The position numbers and the translations under genes were made by a program. DNA of 64,000 nt from Pseudomonas brassicacearum subsp. brassicacearum. GTDB lineage: Bacteria; Pseudomonadota; Gammaproteobacteria; Pseudomonadales; Pseudomonadaceae. Shown here one piece after another: positions 62,030 to 64,000 of this stretch (position 1 is the first letter of the stretch; every line of letters begins with the position of its first letter). The stretch spans positions 1-64,000 of the forward strand of contig NZ_VZPJ01000024.1 of NCBI RefSeq assembly GCF_008801605.1, given 5' to 3'. The notes under the pieces were generated by a model. The model made no database searches and was not told the origin of the DNA. It worked only from the letters and a program-made list of their open reading frames with translations.

Positions 62030-63535
62030 TTACTGGACGGCGACGCCACCACCCAGCTTGCTCATCACGAATGCCGTGAATTGCTCAACGGTCATCTTCT
62101 GGCCGTTGAAATCGACCTGATTGTTGGCGTAGTGCAGCTTGGTGACAACATCGTTGCCTTCAAGCGTTGCCAGTTCCGAACCGACCGCCATGGCGCTGAA
62201 CATATCGCTGGTGGCAGTGGCCTGATCGGCGATCAACTTGGCATCGGTCTGGCCTTCCATCTGTGCCTGCACGGTCATCAGGTCAACCAGCATCGGCTTG
62301 GAAACCTTGATGTTGAAATCCAGCAGGGCGAGCAACTGACGGCCCAACTCATCCGGTGGCAGGTCCATGGACTGCGGCTTGGCCAGATCAACGATCAGGC
62401 TGGCACGGCTTTCACCGTTGGCAGTGTTGAAGGACAGGTTTTCCAACGCCACTTGCGGGGCGCCGGCCAGGAGTTTCTCCAAGTCGGCCTTAACCTGTGC
62501 TTCTTCAGCTTCGGTCAGGCTCAGCTCTGGCGCCGGCTCACCGGCTGCAGCGGCCTCGGCGGCAGCTTTTTCGTAAGGTTGCAGCTTGGTCTGGTAAATC
62601 TGCATCAGCGACATGGTGGCCGGGATGTCCAGATTCTTCAGGCTGACAGCCATCTGCGCCGAACCAATGGTCTTGTCGTTGAACGACAACTCACCGATCT
62701 TGTAATCGGCGCGCCCCGAAGCGCTGGTGCCGCTCTCGGTGCTGCTGTTCTTCATCTCGAAATTTTTCAAGCCCAGCACCGACTTCGGCTCACCAAAAGT
62801 GGCCTTGGTGCTGCTCATCAGCAGGGTGTTGTCACCCATGTAGTAACCGTAGGAGCTTTTGCTCAGGTTACTGGCCAATGTCAGGCCGTTCAGCTCAACC
62901 TGCACCGGAGTCTGGTCTTCGGCAACGGAGGTCAGCTTGAAGCTGTCCATGTAGCCGTCGGCCTTGACCTTCTGTCCCTGGGCGCTGGCAGCCAGGTCGA
63001 TCTTAAGACCGGAGAAGGTGAGCTGGGATTGCTCATCCAGCTTGGTATCCACGGGCAGCAGCTCGTAGGTGCCATTGATGGATTGGTCGTAACCCAGGTT
63101 GACCACACCTTTGAGCGGCGATTGGTCCTTGGTGGCGGCGAACCACTTGTCAGTCAGCGGATTGCGCTCAAGGGCAGTGTGACTGGTGGCCATGACTGGC
63201 AGCCATTTGAGCGTTATCAGGCGCGAAAATGGCAGTGGGCCGTGTTCGATCTGGTCGACGAAGAGCAGCTCAACCGGCTCGCCGCCGAAGATCTCGCCCT
63301 CGCCCTTGAGGCGGTAGTGGGCGGTGCTGCTGAACGTTCCACGGTCCATGGAAACCAGCTCCAGGGTGGCCGTGCTGTTAGACCCGGCCAAGGCTGTCTG
63401 CATCTGCTTGTTGCTATCGGCGATAGCGTTCGTCAACACGCCTTCGAGTTTGGTCCCGGTGTACCAGGCGCCGCCCGCGCTGACAGCACCGACAGCCACA
63501 ACGATTCCCAGAAGTATGCTTGCTGATTTATTCAT
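62030..63535 (-). CDS. YdgA family protein (DUF945)
   Basis: A 501-residue protein with one N-terminal membrane anchor ('SILLGIVVAVGAVSAGGAWY'), then a long periplasmic part of repeated beta-strands with 'LEGVLTNAIADSN', 'YGYYMGDNTLLMSSTKATF' and an alpha-helical Ala/Glu-rich stretch ('AAAEAAAAGEPAPELSLTEA'). The family (E. coli YdgA) is an inner-membrane-anchored envelope protein of unclear function. The start is the ATG at 63535, since the anchor begins there. Confidence 0.85.
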   Translation of the reverse strand: MNKSASILLGIVVAVGAVSAGGAWYTGTKLEGVLTNAIADSNKQMQTALAGSNSTATLELVSMDRGTFSSTAHYRLKGEGEIFGGEPVELLFVDQIEHGPLPFSRLITLKWLPVMATSHTALERNPLTDKWFAATKDQSPLKGVVNLGYDQSINGTYELLPVDTKLDEQSQLTFSGLKIDLAASAQGQKVKADGYMDSFKLTSVAEDQTPVQVELNGLTLASNLSKSSYGYYMGDNTLLMSSTKATFGEPKSVLGLKNFEMKNSSTESGTSASGRADYKIGELSFNDKTIGSAQMAVSLKNLDIPATMSLMQIYQTKLQPYEKAAAEAAAAGEPAPELSLTEAEEAQVKADLEKLLAGAPQVALENLSFNTANGESRASLIVDLAKPQSMDLPPDELGRQLLALLDFNIKVSKPMLVDLMTVQAQMEGQTDAKLIADQATATSDMFSAMAVGSELATLEGNDVVTKLHYANNQVDFNGQKMTVEQFTAFVMSKLGGGVAVQ

Positions 63536-63693
63536 GAGTGACCCGATCGATATCCATGGTTGAACAAAGCCGTCGTCTTCCCTGACCCGCAAAGGGTGTG
63601 GCTCGACGCCGTAAAAGAGGAGGGGAGATTACCATCAGGCACCCCTGCGGGCCCAATGTTTAAAGGGGTAAAAACGTTTTCTTGCGAGGTAGT

Positions 63694-63999
63694 CTACGAA
63701 TATTGGACTTCGATCTCGTCGAGCTGATGGTCGAAAGTCTTGAGGCGGGCCGTCCAGGTGTACACCAGCACTTCGAAATCGCGATTGATCACTGCCGCGC
63801 CCGATGATGAGTCTGCGCGTGAATCGCAGAAGTCCAGTTGATAGCGTTCACGGGCCATGGCATTAGCCACGTCACACAACTCTCGGGCGTTGTTGAGCCA
63901 ATGCCAGCCGTCCTGGGTGACTTGCTTATCCAAGGCAGCGCATTGGGTTTTCAGGGCTTCCAGGCTCTTTTCCAGCGGGGTACCAGTGAGTTCCCCCAT
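63694..63999 (-). CDS. Unrecognised small protein at the window edge
   Basis: A 101-residue soluble, acidic protein. It is mostly helical ('EKSLEALKTQCAALDKQ', 'ARELCDVANAMARERYQLD'), ending in 'DEIEVQYS'. An ATG stands at 63997-63999 at the very edge, so the gene is either complete or continues past the window. I do not recognise the family. Confidence 0.5.
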   Translation of the reverse strand: MGELTGTPLEKSLEALKTQCAALDKQVTQDGWHWLNNARELCDVANAMARERYQLDFCDSRADSSSGAAVINRDFEVLVYTWTARLKTFDHQLDEIEVQYS

Positions 64000-64000
64000 G

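Overview
The window is high-GC chromosomal DNA that reads as a fluorescent Pseudomonas of the P. fluorescens group. The evidence is the lap adhesin system, the cysAWT-sbp-oscA sulfur block next to desA, gabTD, many copies of the 'TGTGGGAGCGAGCTTGCTCGC' REP family, and Pseudomonas-type small proteins (DUF6124, OscA). No phage, integrase, insertion sequence or CRISPR array was seen. The 5' end of a giant adhesin gene lies left of the window, and the right edge falls at the start codon of a small unknown gene.

Layout. 1-8.7 kb is adhesion control: the 3' end of a LapA-type RTX adhesin, two small genes, a repeat-rich gap, then lapD and lapG on the opposite strand. A GntR/FCD regulator (8.9-9.6 kb) diverges from lapG. 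After an AT-rich gap, 10.2-16.0 kb holds a four-gene operon (DUF3050 heme-oxygenase-like protein, AurF-like diiron N-oxygenase, A-T-R NRPS, SRPBCC protein). It matches the pvfABCD / mgoBCAD / ham type that makes diazeniumdiolate signals of the valdiazen/leudiazen kind. The NRPS gene carries an in-frame REP doublet inside its adenylation domain. Then follow a dCache chemoreceptor, a Fur-type sigma/anti-sigma/TonB receptor set (fiuIRA-like, 18.3-22.4 kb), a membrane desaturase with a divergent AraC regulator, a Crp-like regulator with a divergent Mpo1-like membrane protein, and a three-gene GMC dehydrogenase complex whose flavoprotein ends in a LecA-like lectin domain (26.3-30.3 kb).

30.6-40.7 kb has the sulfate transporter (cysA, cysW, cysT, sbp), oscA, a second DUF6124 gene, a GGDEF-EAL protein, desA and a PAS-GGDEF cyclase. 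40.8-45.1 kb has a REC-HDOD protein and gabT/gabD. tRNA-Arg(CCG) is at 45.4 kb. It is followed by an ECF sigma/anti-sigma pair, a VWA lipoprotein, a second lipoprotein, a quinone-oxidoreductase/LysR pair, an MFS transporter, a YbhB protein and a Rieske-flavoprotein reductase. 55.4-61.8 kb is a complete pgaABCD operon for poly-N-acetylglucosamine, followed by a YdgA-family protein and an unknown partial gene.

Themes. Surface attachment is over-represented: LapA with its c-di-GMP switch LapD/LapG, PNAG synthesis, and two more c-di-GMP enzymes. The points most worth a second look are the signal operon with its REP-interrupted NRPS, a shared RNA-like leader in front of both DUF6124 genes with a hairpin over the ribosome binding site, and the lectin-tailed GMC complex.
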